DNA of 41,714 bases from Candidatus Saccharibacteria bacterium (lineage in GTDB: Bacteria > Patescibacteriota > Saccharimonadia > JAGOAT01): positions 1 through 41,714 of the forward strand of contig JAGOAT010000005.1 of assembly GCA_017983775.1 (NCBI GenBank), read 5' to 3'. The notes below the pieces were generated by a model, which was given only the letters and a program-made list of their open reading frames with translations, was not told where the DNA came from and made no database searches. Position numbers and translations under genes: made by a program. Positions 16,165 through 24,264 of the stretch are shown one piece after another; position 1 is the stretch's first letter, and the number at the start of each line of letters is the position of its first letter.

Positions 16165-16845
16165 ATGGCGCAGAAGGTACTATTAGTCGAAGATGAGATT
16201 GGTATAGCTGAGATAGTTTCTGATTATCTTGTTCGGGCGGGATATCAAGTAGTAGGGGCTTGTGATGGTATTGAGGCTTTGCAGAAGTTTGATCAAGTAA
16301 TTGGCTTGGTGATACTAGATATTAACTTGCCAAAGTTATCTGGATGGGAAGTTTGTCAGAGAATTAGGCAGGAGTCTATAGTGCCAATTGTAGTATTGAC
16401 AGCTCGACAACCTAGTCAAGATGAACTCAGAGGTTTTGAATTGGGCGCAGATGATTATATCCGTAAACCTTTTGATCCAAAGGTATTGCTGGCTAGGATT
16501 GGCCGATTTTTATCAAATAAAAAAGGTGGTCAAATATTGCTATCTGGTGACATTAGTTTGGATTTGGGTAGCTTGATTCTCAAGAAGAATGGACAGAAGG
16601 TCAATCTAACAGTCGCTCAAATCGATATCCTGGAGGTTTTGATTGGTAATCAAGGGCAAGTTATTAGTAGGCAACGCTTGATTGACGAGGGCTACAAAGG
16701 CGACCAATTTGCAGATATTTTTGATCGAACTATAGATGCTCATATCAAAAATATCCGCAAGGCATTGGGTGATGATCCAAGGCAACCAAAGTACATTGAG
16801 ACAATCCGGGGCAAAGGTTATCGTTGGGTAAAAGCTGATGTTTAG
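16165..16845 (+). CDS. OmpR/PhoB-family response regulator
   Basis: 226 residues. The receiver domain has the acidic pair LVEDE, the phospho-acceptor Asp in LVILDINLP (about residue 52), Thr in VVLTARQ and Lys in IRKPFDP. The C-terminal winged helix (about residues 130-225) has the IDAHIKNIRKALGDDP and IRGKGYRWV signatures of the OmpR/PhoB class. It binds DNA when phosphorylated by its partner kinase, whose ATG overlaps this gene's stop by 8 nt. It is the only response regulator in the window. Confidence 0.93.
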   Translation: MAQKVLLVEDEIGIAEIVSDYLVRAGYQVVGACDGIEALQKFDQVIGLVILDINLPKLSGWEVCQRIRQESIVPIVVLTARQPSQDELRGFELGADDYIRKPFDPKVLLARIGRFLSNKKGGQILLSGDISLDLGSLILKKNGQKVNLTVAQIDILEVLIGNQGQVISRQRLIDEGYKGDQFADIFDRTIDAHIKNIRKALGDDPRQPKYIETIRGKGYRWVKADV

Positions 16846-17944
16846 AAAGCTCTTTGGGACTATGGGCTCAAGAATAGTCTTGCTAGTAATCACAACAGCC
16901 CTGATGACAGCAACCTTGTCCTCATTGTTCTTGAATTGGCAGATAAGCAGTAGGTTTGATAGCTTCATAGGTCGTCAGTCTGATGAGTTTGGTTCCGAAC
17001 TTAAGAGATCTAGACCAATGGTCGAGCCTTTTATTTATAAGGTTAGTGATGAGCTCAGACAAAGTTTTTTGTCAGATATCAATCAAGTGATCTTTTTGGC
17101 ACTTCTTATTACTTTGCCACCTGCTGTCTTGATCGCTTTATTGATCAGTGACAAATATTTGTTTCAAGCTAGAAGAATTCGCAAAGGGCTAGAAGATGTT
17201 CGAGCCGGGAAACTAGCTAGGCTCAAGTTTGATAGTGGGATTATTGAAATTGGAGATTTGGTCAAGGCCTTCAATGGCGCAATAGAGGCTTTAGAAAGGG
17301 TAGAAAAATTGAGAGATGACTTGATCGGAGATGTTAGCCATGAAATTGCTACCCCTTTGACCAAGCTCAAGGTTCAGATTGCGGCAATTCAGGATGGGCT
17401 TTATAGTCCGGATAAGAAAAGGATTGCTAGATTAGCTGAGGATGTAGATTATTTAGATTTTTTGATTAATAGGTTGAGATACTATAGTGAGCTTAAATCT
17501 GTCAATCATGTTGATAAAAAGGACATAAATTTGCTTGGTTTTTTAGAAAATATTACCCAAGGATACCTTGATCTTGAGGTTGAATTCATTGTAGATAAGG
17601 AGTTGGTAATTCAAGCCGACAGTAATTACCTTAGAGAAATAATTGAAAACCTAGTAAGCAATGCTAATAAGTACGCTGATCCAAGGAAGCTCAAGATATT
17701 TGCAGATAGGAATTCGATTCAGTTTCAGGATTTTGGGCCAGGCATTGATCAGGCTGATTTGCCATATATCTTTGAGAGACTTTATCGAGTCGAAAAATCG
17801 CGCAATCGCCAGACTGGTGGCATGGGGTTAGGTCTGGCAATCGTCCAAACCTTGGTCGAGGCGCATGGTTGGAGAATTTTGGTTGATAGTGACGATAAGG
17901 GAACTGTGTTTACAATTGACTTGCTTCGGTTGAGTAGGGAGTAG
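16838..17944 (+). CDS. Sensor histidine kinase paired with the OmpR-type regulator
   Basis: 368 residues. Two membrane helices (about residues 10-30 and 85-108) flank a short extracytoplasmic segment of about 50 residues. A HAMP-like linker, HisKA with SHEIATPLTKLK, N-box ENLVSNANKYA, G1 DFGPGID and G2 GGMGLGLAIVQTL follow, so it looks catalytically complete. It overlaps the response regulator by 8 nt, the usual arrangement for a cognate pair. It belongs to a different kinase subfamily from the three 7TM kinases. Confidence 0.93.
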   Translation: MFRKLFGTMGSRIVLLVITTALMTATLSSLFLNWQISSRFDSFIGRQSDEFGSELKRSRPMVEPFIYKVSDELRQSFLSDINQVIFLALLITLPPAVLIALLISDKYLFQARRIRKGLEDVRAGKLARLKFDSGIIEIGDLVKAFNGAIEALERVEKLRDDLIGDVSHEIATPLTKLKVQIAAIQDGLYSPDKKRIARLAEDVDYLDFLINRLRYYSELKSVNHVDKKDINLLGFLENITQGYLDLEVEFIVDKELVIQADSNYLREIIENLVSNANKYADPRKLKIFADRNSIQFQDFGPGIDQADLPYIFERLYRVEKSRNRQTGGMGLGLAIVQTLVEAHGWRILVDSDDKGTVFTIDLLRLSRE

Positions 17945-17990
17945 TGCTTTTTGATGCTTGATAGCCCAGAAACTCCAATACATTTTTTAA

Positions 17991-18500
17991 CTATTCATCC
18001 AAGACCGCCTTCATGACAGTATCAAATGATGGAGGCTGGTCACCGGTAAGTTCATTTTTCATATTTTGTAATTTATCAGTGTAGGGTATAATAATTTCCC
18101 CGTATATTTTCTTACCATCAGGATCCCAGGCTATGCTTTTAGCATCTCTTGTATGATAAAACTGTATATTAATATTATTAATTATATAGTCTAGAAACCG
18201 ACTAACTCGACCTGGCTTGTAAGCATACCGCCTTTCGATCGTATTGTTGTATTGCTCAATCAGAGCAAAAAAAGGCTTTAACTCACTAGATACTTGTTCA
18301 TCTGTCATATCTGGGTGGGTTATCCTTAAGGCATATGTAACCTTGAGTTTTTCAGTATGAGTGGTAGGGTCACTAGATGATTCAGGGTTATCAAAGGTGA
18401 ATAGATTTGGTTTATTGTTGTGGTTATCCTCAGTGTTACCCTTACTGTAGGGAATGCATGAGTCCTCTAGTATTTCTGAGATTTTGTCTCCTCTAGTCAT
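17991..18500 (-). CDS. Hypothetical protein, 169 aa
   Basis: No family recognised. Soluble, polar, no signal peptide; Asn/Asp/Ser-rich first 50 residues look disordered, then mixed helix and strand with YALRITHPDMTDEQV and KIYGEIIIPYTDKL. Codon use is similar to neighbours and the frame is long for a spurious ORF. Convergent with the histidine kinase gene; no clear Shine-Dalgarno or extended -10 box at the ATG. Confidence 0.55.
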   Translation of the reverse strand: MTRGDKISEILEDSCIPYSKGNTEDNHNNKPNLFTFDNPESSSDPTTHTEKLKVTYALRITHPDMTDEQVSSELKPFFALIEQYNNTIERRYAYKPGRVSRFLDYIINNINIQFYHTRDAKSIAWDPDGKKIYGEIIIPYTDKLQNMKNELTGDQPPSFDTVMKAVLDE

Positions 18501-18519
18501 AAGGTTTTTTTGGAGTTAA

Positions 18520-18750
18520 TTATGAAGTTAAACTAAGTTGTGAAGGCAGGAATTGTCTGTATTGTTCTCCAAGACCTGCGAAATCAAGCTTATTGGATGG
18601 GTGTTGGAAACAATTGGCTGGAAGCTCAACCCTGGCGTGAGCTATTGATATGGGTAGTGGTTTACTATTATTAAGGCCAAGAGGTCTAGGATATACTAAT
18701 AAAGATAGGGCTGCTAATCCCATGTCGTTTTCTGTTGACAACCGATTCAT
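18520..18750 (-). CDS. Hypothetical small protein, 76 aa
   Basis: I place the start at ATG 18748-18750 because a minus-strand extended -10 box (TGC-TATTAT) ends 9 nt before it, the same arrangement as at other leaderless genes in this window; the frame also extends to 18798. The sequence begins MNRLSTENDMGLAALSL and ends in SQLSLTS. No known domain recognised. Divergent from the secreted 161-aa protein gene. Confidence 0.42.
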   Translation of the reverse strand: MNRLSTENDMGLAALSLLVYPRPLGLNNSKPLPISIAHARVELPANCFQHPSNKLDFAGLGEQYRQFLPSQLSLTS

Positions 18751-18816
18751 AATAGATTCATAATAGCAGAATATCATAGGTATAGACAAGTAAAGCAACT
18801 GGGCTTACCAGATATT

Positions 18817-18860
18817 TATAATATGCTTGTCCAGCAATTAAGTCAATAATGAATAAGGAG
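18817..18860 (+). promoter_or_regulatory. -10 box and Shine-Dalgarno of the Spy-like gene
   Basis: TATAAT at 18817-18822, then a leader of about 40 nt with AAGGAG at 18855-18860, ten bases before the ATG at 18871. This gene therefore uses a normal leadered mRNA, unlike several neighbours. No good -35 was seen. Confidence 0.5.
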
Positions 18861-18870
18861 AGTTATATCT

Positions 18871-19356
18871 ATGTTAAAGAAGAGTTTAGTCTTAGGGGCA
18901 GTTGGATTGATTGGAGCAACAACGATTGGAGCAACTACAGTCAGTGCCCACTTTGGTGGAGATGGAGGAAGAGTCAGTGATAGTGATTTGGAGACCCAGT
19001 TCAATCTTACTCAAGATCAAGTAAATCAAATGCATACTGAGATGCAAGCAGCTATTAAGGAGGCTAGAGATAAAGTTCGTCAGAATTATATCTCTGATGA
19101 TGACTGGAATGCCTATCAAGCTGAGCGCCAGCAAGAGTTTCTCGACAGTGATCGTGGCCAAGAATTGAAAACTAAGCTGGAAGAGTATGGGATTGGTACG
19201 GATCAATTCTTTGCAGCCAAAGAAGATGGTACGCTCAAGGACTTACTTGAGTCCAAAGGCGTAGAAGAGGGAGATCTGATGATGGGTAAACATGGTAGTC
19301 GACATGGAGGCCCAGGGAGGAGCATGGGAGATATGGAAGGAGGACCTGCTTTATAG
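18871..19356 (+). CDS. Secreted Spy/CpxP-like helical protein, His-rich tail
   Basis: 161 residues. Clear signal peptide (MLKKS, hydrophobic Ala/Gly core, VSA-H cleavage near residue 26). The mature part is highly charged and helical (LTQDQVNQMHTEMQAAIKEA), similar in character to periplasmic Spy/CpxP-type chaperones, and ends in a Gly/His/Met-rich tail (MMGKHGSRHGGPGRSMGDM) that could bind metal. The Spy resemblance is by character only. A strong palindromic terminator follows. Confidence 0.75.
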   Translation: MLKKSLVLGAVGLIGATTIGATTVSAHFGGDGGRVSDSDLETQFNLTQDQVNQMHTEMQAAIKEARDKVRQNYISDDDWNAYQAERQQEFLDSDRGQELKTKLEEYGIGTDQFFAAKEDGTLKDLLESKGVEEGDLMMGKHGSRHGGPGRSMGDMEGGPAL

Positions 19357-19397
19357 AAATAAGAGATATTACAAATCACAACCTCACCAATTATTCA

Positions 19398-19421
19398 AAA
19401 CTAGCCCCTAGGGGCTAGTTT
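19398..19421 (+). terminator. Palindromic terminator after the Spy-like gene
   Basis: A 24-nt perfect palindrome (19398-19409 mirrored by 19410-19421) with core CTAGCCCC/GGGGCTAG, ending in TTT. The 3' half acts as a terminator on the plus strand, the 5' AAA side on the minus strand. Confidence 0.7.
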
Positions 19422-19579
19422 CGGTATTTGAATGGATTCGCAATAAACTCAAAAGTTGTTTGTAGAGCACACCCCCTAAGTCATCAATCCAAATCCTGAA
19501 AAATCTCATCTCATCATCTTCCAAAGCTTCAGCCTCAACCCCCTTATCTTTTAAACCCCCAATTCACTACGTTATCTTA

Positions 19580-19739
19580 CAAAATCCTGCAATCTTCATC
19601 TCGTCATCTTCGGGTTGCCCGAAGGGCAAGACCCGAGATCCAGCATTCCGTATTATCCTAATTTGCTAGAAAGGTGGATGCCCCGTAAGCTCTTCGAGCT
19701 TCGGAGGATGATGATACAAGGGAGGGTCGGAGGATGACT
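19580..19739. repeat. Dispersed palindromic intergenic repeat R2
   Basis: Non-coding. Contains a 31-nt unit at 19602-19632 (CATCTTCGGGTTGCCCGAAG core) found inverted at 33266-33296 with one difference. It also has CCAGCATTCCGTATTATCC, shared with R1. The core 19676-19737 matches 20526-20587 with about two differences. The gene-free stretch 19422-20051 otherwise shows only promoter sequence near its right end. Confidence 0.85.
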
Positions 19740-20026
19740 GTTACTTTTGTACTTATAGCCCACAAAAAACAAAACCTGTACTCTACTGTATTTTACCGTA
19801 CATAACTGTCACTCTATGGATATGATTTGTCACAATAACAACAATGCTAGACCCACAATCTATCACTCCAAGCGAACAGGTTTTGTTTAGGGCGGTTATA
19901 TTCTCTTACCGATTTTTTGGATCTTCAAGGGCTTGGTTCGAGGATGGCCGAAGGACATACTCTACAGATAATGGTTTATTTGGAAACAAATCTCTTATGC
20001 TATACTATAGGCTATAGGGGTCAAAG

Positions 20027-20046
20027 TATAATAGTTTATTTGGAGG
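20027..20046 (+). promoter_or_regulatory. -10 box and Shine-Dalgarno of the 142-aa anchored protein
   Basis: TATAAT (20027-20032), then TGGAGG (20041-20046), five bases before ATG 20052. This fixes the start at 20052 although the frame is open to 19917. Confidence 0.55.
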
Positions 20047-20051
20047 ATAAA

Positions 20052-20480
20052 ATGCAAAAAAAAGGTTTGGGTAGTCTGATGTTTGTGATGATACTAGTTT
20101 TGCTGGTTGGGGTTGTATTCGTCTTGGGCAATTTTGGTAAATTCTTTGGTGGGAGCCAGAGAGATCATCGGGTCAAGGGAGAAGTTGTAGATGTCGCAGA
20201 TCAATTCGTAGACTTAATAAGCCAAAAAGAAAATGAGAAAGCAAGAGAAATGCTATCCGAGCAAGCGGGCAAAGCAATGCCCAATCAAACATTGTTTGAT
20301 GCAAGGATCAGTGCTGTCCCTGTAGATTGGGAATTTATCAATAGTACAGAGTTGAATGATCATGCAAGTATAGTCGGTCAGGCCAAGTTTGAAGGAGACC
20401 AATCTGGTGAGATGGTGATAACTCTATCAAAGGTCAATGATAAGTGGCTGGTTGAGAACTTTGCAATTACGCTAAAATAG
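20052..20480 (+). CDS. Hypothetical membrane-anchored NTF2-like protein
   Basis: 142 residues. One N-terminal helix (LMFVMILVLLVGVVFVLG) anchors a small extracytoplasmic alpha+beta domain with VADQFVDLISQKENEKAREML and a closing strand WLVENFAITLK, like DUF4878/DUF3887-type NTF2-like lumazine-binding folds. The start was chosen from TGGAGG at 20041. No catalytic residues are apparent. Alone in its transcript; repeat R3 lies downstream. Confidence 0.7.
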   Translation: MQKKGLGSLMFVMILVLLVGVVFVLGNFGKFFGGSQRDHRVKGEVVDVADQFVDLISQKENEKAREMLSEQAGKAMPNQTLFDARISAVPVDWEFINSTELNDHASIVGQAKFEGDQSGEMVITLSKVNDKWLVENFAITLK

Positions 20481-20519
20481 CTCAACGAATATAGCATTAG
20501 AGCCTTACCGAGATTCATC

Positions 20520-20650
20520 CGAAAGATGGATCCCCCGTAAGCTCTTCGAGCTTCGGAGGATGACGATACAAGGGAGGGTCGGAGGATGACAATAAAGAGC
20601 CTCCGGACAATCGGAGGATGACAAGACGGGGGAGGATTGCGGAGGATGAC
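20520..20650. repeat. Dispersed palindromic intergenic repeat R3
   Basis: Non-coding, filling much of the 20481-20805 gap. Core GGATCCCCCGTAAGCTCTTC...GGAGGATGAC is near-identical to R2. The GGAGGATGACAA unit then recurs in short tandem form near 20581, 20611 and 20641. Hairpin AAGCTC-TTC-GAGCTT. The remaining gap to 20805 holds only the promoter of the next gene. Confidence 0.85.
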
Positions 20651-20787
20651 AAAAAGAAGGGTCGGGTTCCAAAGGTGGCAGAAGAAGGTTAGAGAAGGCT
20701 TGGATGGTGGTAAGAAATGGGTGAGGCCTTTGGAGGGATAAAAATAATAAGGTAGAGAGGGGCATTATTTTGGTCATAGGATAGGTT

Positions 20788-20806
20788 TGCTATATGATAT
20801 AGGTAA
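20788..20806 (+). promoter_or_regulatory. Extended -10 promoter placing the DUF2779 gene leaderless
   Basis: TTGCTATATGATAT: either TGC-TATATG (20791-20796) or TATGAT (20793-20798) serves as -10, with TTGGTC (20770-20775) 17 bp upstream of the second. ATG 20806 follows after 7-9 nt; no Shine-Dalgarno. Confidence 0.6.
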
Positions 20807-22377
20807 TGGCTTATATTATTTCCAAGTCTGATTATATGCTCTGGCTCAAACATCCAGCTTGGCTCTGGCTCAAGAAGCATCGTCCTAAATCATTACCACC
20901 AATTGACCAAAATACCCAAGCCCTATTTGATGCAGGGCATCTTTTTGAGGAATATGCAGAAGAACTATTTGATAATCCGATTAAGCTAGGGTTCAATTCC
21001 TATCATGAATATTTAAGTTTACCTGATCGGACTAAGTTGGCATTGGAGAATCCAGATAAGGTGATTTTGCAAGGAAGGATTGAAGTAGAACAATTGACTT
21101 GTATTTTTGATGTATTGGAGCCAAACAATTTCGGTCAATATAATCTCTATGAGATCAAGTCGAGTACTCAACCCAAGCAAGAACACTATCAAGATCTGGC
21201 TTTTCAGAAACAAGTTCTTGAGAGTAAGGGGATAATGATTGATAAGATTTTTATCATTCATCTCAACAGTTTTTTTGTCAGGAAGCGAGAAAAGATTGAT
21301 CCTAAGAAGTTAACCAAGGTCGTCGAAGTTACAGATCAGGTAGCTAAGCTTGGCCAGTCTACCATTGACAATATCCAATTGGCCAGACAAACGATTAATA
21401 TATCAGAGGCTCCGAGTTTGTCACCCGCCAATGCTAGCAAGCAAGGGCTAAGGGACTGGTTGGATATTTATAAATATCTCAATCCAGATCTATCAGAGGA
21501 TAGTATCTACAATTTGTATGGTATTAGTTTGGAGCAGATACAGTCAGCTGAAAGTTCGGGCGTGACTAAGATTAAAGATCTTGATCCATCTAAACTGATT
21601 CGATCTAAACAACGACAACAATATCAAGCTAGCCAACAGGTTGATCCGGTGATTAATCTTGATAAGATCAAAGATTTTTTGGAGCAAATAGTTTTTCCGC
21701 TTTATTTCTTGGATTATGAGACTATGGGCTCAATCATCCCTATTCTGAATGGCACTAAACCTTATCAACAGATACCCTTCCAGTATTCGTTAGATGTTTT
21801 AGAATCAAAATCAAGCGAATTCAAGCATTATCACTACCTACATACCGAGAATACCAATCCTAGCAGTGAGCTGAGTCAATCACTGCTGTCAGAGATTGGG
21901 TCAAGTGGGACAATTCTTGCTTGGAATATGGGCTTTGAGCAAAAGTGCAATCAGACCTTGGCCAAACTTAGTCCAGATCACGAGCTAGATTTATTGAATC
22001 TAAACCCTAGATTTATTGATCTGATGCAACCATTTATGGAGGGTTGGTACATTGATAAAAGGTTTATGGGCAGTGCTTCGATCAAAAAGGTTTTGCCAGT
22101 TATTGTACCAGATCTCTCTTATCAGGAGCTTGAGATTAATCAAGGAGCTAGTGCCCAGAGAGTTTGGATGGAGACGGTACTTGAAGAAAAACATCAGGAA
22201 AAGCGAGAAGAGATATTTTCAGATCTAATCAAATATTGTAATCTTGATACATTTGCAATGGTTGAAATCTATCGATTTTTGGTTGATCTTGTAAAGGCTG
22301 AGAACAATACTAAGCTCAATCAAGACACGAAACCAGCCAGAAGTAGGTCTGCTACTATTCAAGGTAGTTTATTTTGA
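20806..22377 (+). CDS. DUF2779 protein: RecB/Cas4-like nuclease plus DEDDy exonuclease-like domain
   Basis: 523 residues. The N-terminal part carries the PD-(D/E)XK pattern: Asp102 in CIFDVLE, Glu116/Lys118 in YEIKSS, Gln122 and a following H-Y, as in RecB/Cas4 nucleases. The C-terminal DUF2779 domain has FLDYET (Asp303/Glu305), the family phrase GTKPYQQIPFQYSL, AWNMGFE (Asn374/Glu378) and YCNLD near residue 485. These fit the ExoI, ExoII and YxxxD ExoIII motifs of DEDDy exonucleases. This fusion is the usual form of the family; its cellular role is not settled. No CRISPR array or cas gene is nearby. A truncated dehydrogenase relic begins 10 nt after the stop. Confidence 0.85.
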   Translation: MAYIISKSDYMLWLKHPAWLWLKKHRPKSLPPIDQNTQALFDAGHLFEEYAEELFDNPIKLGFNSYHEYLSLPDRTKLALENPDKVILQGRIEVEQLTCIFDVLEPNNFGQYNLYEIKSSTQPKQEHYQDLAFQKQVLESKGIMIDKIFIIHLNSFFVRKREKIDPKKLTKVVEVTDQVAKLGQSTIDNIQLARQTINISEAPSLSPANASKQGLRDWLDIYKYLNPDLSEDSIYNLYGISLEQIQSAESSGVTKIKDLDPSKLIRSKQRQQYQASQQVDPVINLDKIKDFLEQIVFPLYFLDYETMGSIIPILNGTKPYQQIPFQYSLDVLESKSSEFKHYHYLHTENTNPSSELSQSLLSEIGSSGTILAWNMGFEQKCNQTLAKLSPDHELDLLNLNPRFIDLMQPFMEGWYIDKRFMGSASIKKVLPVIVPDLSYQELEINQGASAQRVWMETVLEEKHQEKREEIFSDLIKYCNLDTFAMVEIYRFLVDLVKAENNTKLNQDTKPARSRSATIQGSLF

Positions 22378-22387
22378 GCTTATCCTG

Positions 22388-22819
22388 ATGAGTTTAGATT
22401 TTACCAAGGTAGACTCAGTTCAGAATATGGAGTTGATGATCAAAAGATGTATTATCCAATCACCTATTGACCCTGGCCAATATCAGATAAAGTACAGAAG
22501 ATTTATTTTGATGTCAGATTTGTATCAAGATTTTCTTGCTCGGCTCAAGCAGAGATTGATTGAGCTAGACTACGGCAATCTCAGGGATAGGACTAGAAAG
22601 GTAGAGGTTTTGAGCTGCCAAGAAGCACTTAATCAGATAGATCACAAGGTCAAATCGAGCATTGATCAGGGAGCTAAAATTTTAATGGGGGGTCAAAGGA
22701 TGATTGGATTTGATCAATATTATCTACCGACAATTCTATATGATGTTACTTCTGAGATGACTTGCTGGGATCAGGAGATTCTAGGTCCTGTGATGGTGGT
22801 AGCTAAAGGCTCTCTCTGA
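22388..22819 (+). pseudogene. Aldehyde dehydrogenase relic (truncated, catalytic Cys lost)
   Basis: 143 codons aligning with the middle of NAD(P)-aldehyde dehydrogenases. GQYQIKYRRFI corresponds to GQxCxxxxRx(Y/F)V, then LYQDFLARLKQRL, the IDQGAKILMGGQ segment, YYLPTILYDVTSEM and QEILGPV. The catalytic cysteine position of GQxC reads Gln. The Rossmann-fold half and the last ~90 residues are missing (the family is about 450-500 residues). It starts 10 nt after the DUF2779 stop and its tail overlaps cutA by 17 nt. Most likely a decayed gene; a stable truncated product cannot be excluded. Confidence 0.75.
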
Positions 22820-23111
22820 TCCAATCAAGTAGCTTGAGATTATTCTTGTCGATCAGACTAGCTGTCAGGTTGGGTATTTTGTAGCTGTGGTTTTCAATTA
22901 CGATTTGTTCTATTGCACCAAATCTATTACTTACAGAAAGCATCTCAAGTTTGATTTCTGGTTTATATTGAATCGAATCATTTATGTAATAGTAAGATTG
23001 TACGGTATATTTTTGGGCAGAAGCAATTAAGTCTTGCTCGAGTAGGAGCTTGATAATCTGGTTTGCTTGATTGTCATCACCACAAAGTAGGCGGATTAGG
23101 ATAGGCTGCAT
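22803..23111 (-). CDS. cutA: CutA-like divalent cation tolerance protein
   Basis: 102 residues, the normal CutA1 size. The pattern fits the trimeric ferredoxin-like CutA fold: QANQIIKLLLEQDLIASAQ (family A-x-x-I-A-x-x-L-x-x-x-x-L-A-A-C), SYYYINDSIQYKPEIKLEM (S-x-Y-x-W-x-x-x-I-x-x-x-x-E), HSYKIPNL (HPYxxPE) and a terminal LLDWIRESL. CutA proteins are linked to copper tolerance and protein stability, but the exact role is unclear. Preceded on the minus strand by TGA-TATAAT six bases before the ATG, so leaderless. Confidence 0.75.
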   Translation of the reverse strand: MQPILIRLLCGDDNQANQIIKLLLEQDLIASAQKYTVQSYYYINDSIQYKPEIKLEMLSVSNRFGAIEQIVIENHSYKIPNLTASLIDKNNLKLLDWIRESL

Positions 23112-23126
23112 AGGTGTATTATATCA
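23109..23126 (-). promoter_or_regulatory. Extended -10 promoter placing cutA leaderless
   Basis: On the minus strand, TGA-TATAAT (-10 hexamer at 23118-23123) with the ATG (23109-23111) six bases on; no Shine-Dalgarno. A plus-strand extended -10 box for the HNH-like gene lies about 30 bp away. Confidence 0.65.
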
Positions 23127-23151
23127 GCAACATGCTTAATAAAAAAATTTC

Positions 23152-23168
23152 TGTTATAATTAATTCAA
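23152..23168 (+). promoter_or_regulatory. Extended -10 promoter placing the HNH-like gene leaderless
   Basis: TGT-TATAAT (23152-23160), ATG 23168 seven bases later, no Shine-Dalgarno. Chosen over the upstream in-frame GTG 23114. Confidence 0.65.
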
Positions 23169-23847
23169 TGGAAGGGGTAAATACTGAGATTAGCAATGTT
23201 CCATTGGAGCCACCTGTAAATCGACATGGATTTTTATTACCTGCTGTCATGAAAGAAGAGTACATCTTTGAGCATAGGCGTACCCGGTGTATTATGTGTA
23301 TTGATGGATGTAGGCTTAATAGGCATCATCTGTATTGGCCAGAATTTAAAAAAAGAATAATAAGAAAACTTTGGTTGTTCGGGGAGAAACTATTCAAATT
23401 CCAGATTATAGAGGAGATGCATTGTATGGGTCTTTGAGGAGAGAGATGGATAATATAGTGACTGTTTGCGTACCCTGGCATAATAGTCTTCATAAATTTC
23501 AGCAACCACCAACCGAATTACCAGATAGGGACTCAATACGTACATTTCTTGAGCAGGCTCATTTTTTTAGAGAGGTAGAATCTAGATGTCGTATTTTAGA
23601 TAGAACACCAGTGAGCCAGCGTGGGGTAATTAATGATGAAACTAAGGCTAAACTTAATCAAGAGTCTGATCTTATCACAGGTCTATTGGAAGATTTTCCA
23701 AATAATAATGAGATAGTAATCCCCCGGGAAGGCTATTGGTGTTCCAGGGTTGATGACGAAAAAGCTCCAGAGGTCTTTAATCCTGATAATTTACGAAATA
23801 TGTTGTATGCAAGAGTTGATTCGACCAGTAGACTTATCAATATTTAG
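23168..23847 (+). pseudogene. HNH-like zinc-motif protein split by a -1 frameshift
   Basis: Two overlapping frames form one protein. The first frame (stop at 23437) encodes RTRCIMCIDG and NRHHLYWPEF; the second frame (open at 23371, ending 23847) encodes the continuation with YGSLRREMDN, CVPWHNSLHKF and a long C-terminus. C-x-x-C, HH and W-H-x-x-x-H are the pieces of an HNH-type zinc site, and HHLYWP-type proteins are, to my knowledge, common in Saccharibacteria. The frames meet at a run of seven A (23348-23354). Adding one A gives a continuous 226-residue protein. It may be a true mutation, a sequencing error or transcriptional slippage. Confidence 0.65.
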
Positions 23848-23953
23848 ATAAAATATACGATCTTTAAGATAGATCTTTGTCCAGTAAAAATCTAGTATGA
23901 TCTAATCCCCGAATTAATAGAAGATTGCAGCAGAGGGGATGACGTCTCTACGT

Positions 23954-24065
23954 CATATTCCAAAATCCCGCCAGGATTTATGGGATATTCGGTATTTTGC
24001 ATCAAAAGACTATCCAGATGTTAGTAGAAGGGGATGACAAGACAAGAGGGTTGGAGGATGATGAA
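23954..24065. repeat. Dispersed palindromic intergenic repeat R4 (diverged)
   Basis: The left part resembles R1 (CATATTCCAAA...GGATTTATGGGATAT), with hairpin AAATCC/GGATTT. The right part has GGGGATGACAAGACAAGAGGG and GGAGGATGATG, a decayed form of the GGAGGATGAC unit. Confidence 0.65.
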
Positions 24066-24136
24066 GAAAGAGCCCTTGATGCACAAAGCAGGACAAGATA
24101 AGTATGGCGTCTGGAGGTTAGGGCAGGAATACGTCA

Positions 24137-24191
24137 TGGTAGGCTCCTTTCCTAATTATTTAATAGTAACTACAGTTTAGGACGCCTACCA
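24137..24191. repeat. Interrupted inverted repeat upstream of the 273-aa gene
   Basis: TGGTAGGC (24137-24144) pairs with GCCTACCA (24184-24191), and inside CCTAA (24151-24155) pairs with TTAGG (24177-24181). It could be a terminator-like or regulatory hairpin. No ORF in 23848-24263. Confidence 0.5.
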
Positions 24192-24247
24192 TTTATGTTG
24201 CAAAGGTGGTGGATGATTACGTAGGTATTGCAATATCTTATATAATA

Positions 24248-24264
24248 TGATATTGTAAATACTG
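24248..24264 (+). promoter_or_regulatory. Extended -10 promoter before the 273-aa gene
   Basis: TGA-TATTGT (24248-24256) with GTG 24264 seven bases on; an overlapping TATAAT occurs at 24241-24246. No Shine-Dalgarno. Confidence 0.45.
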
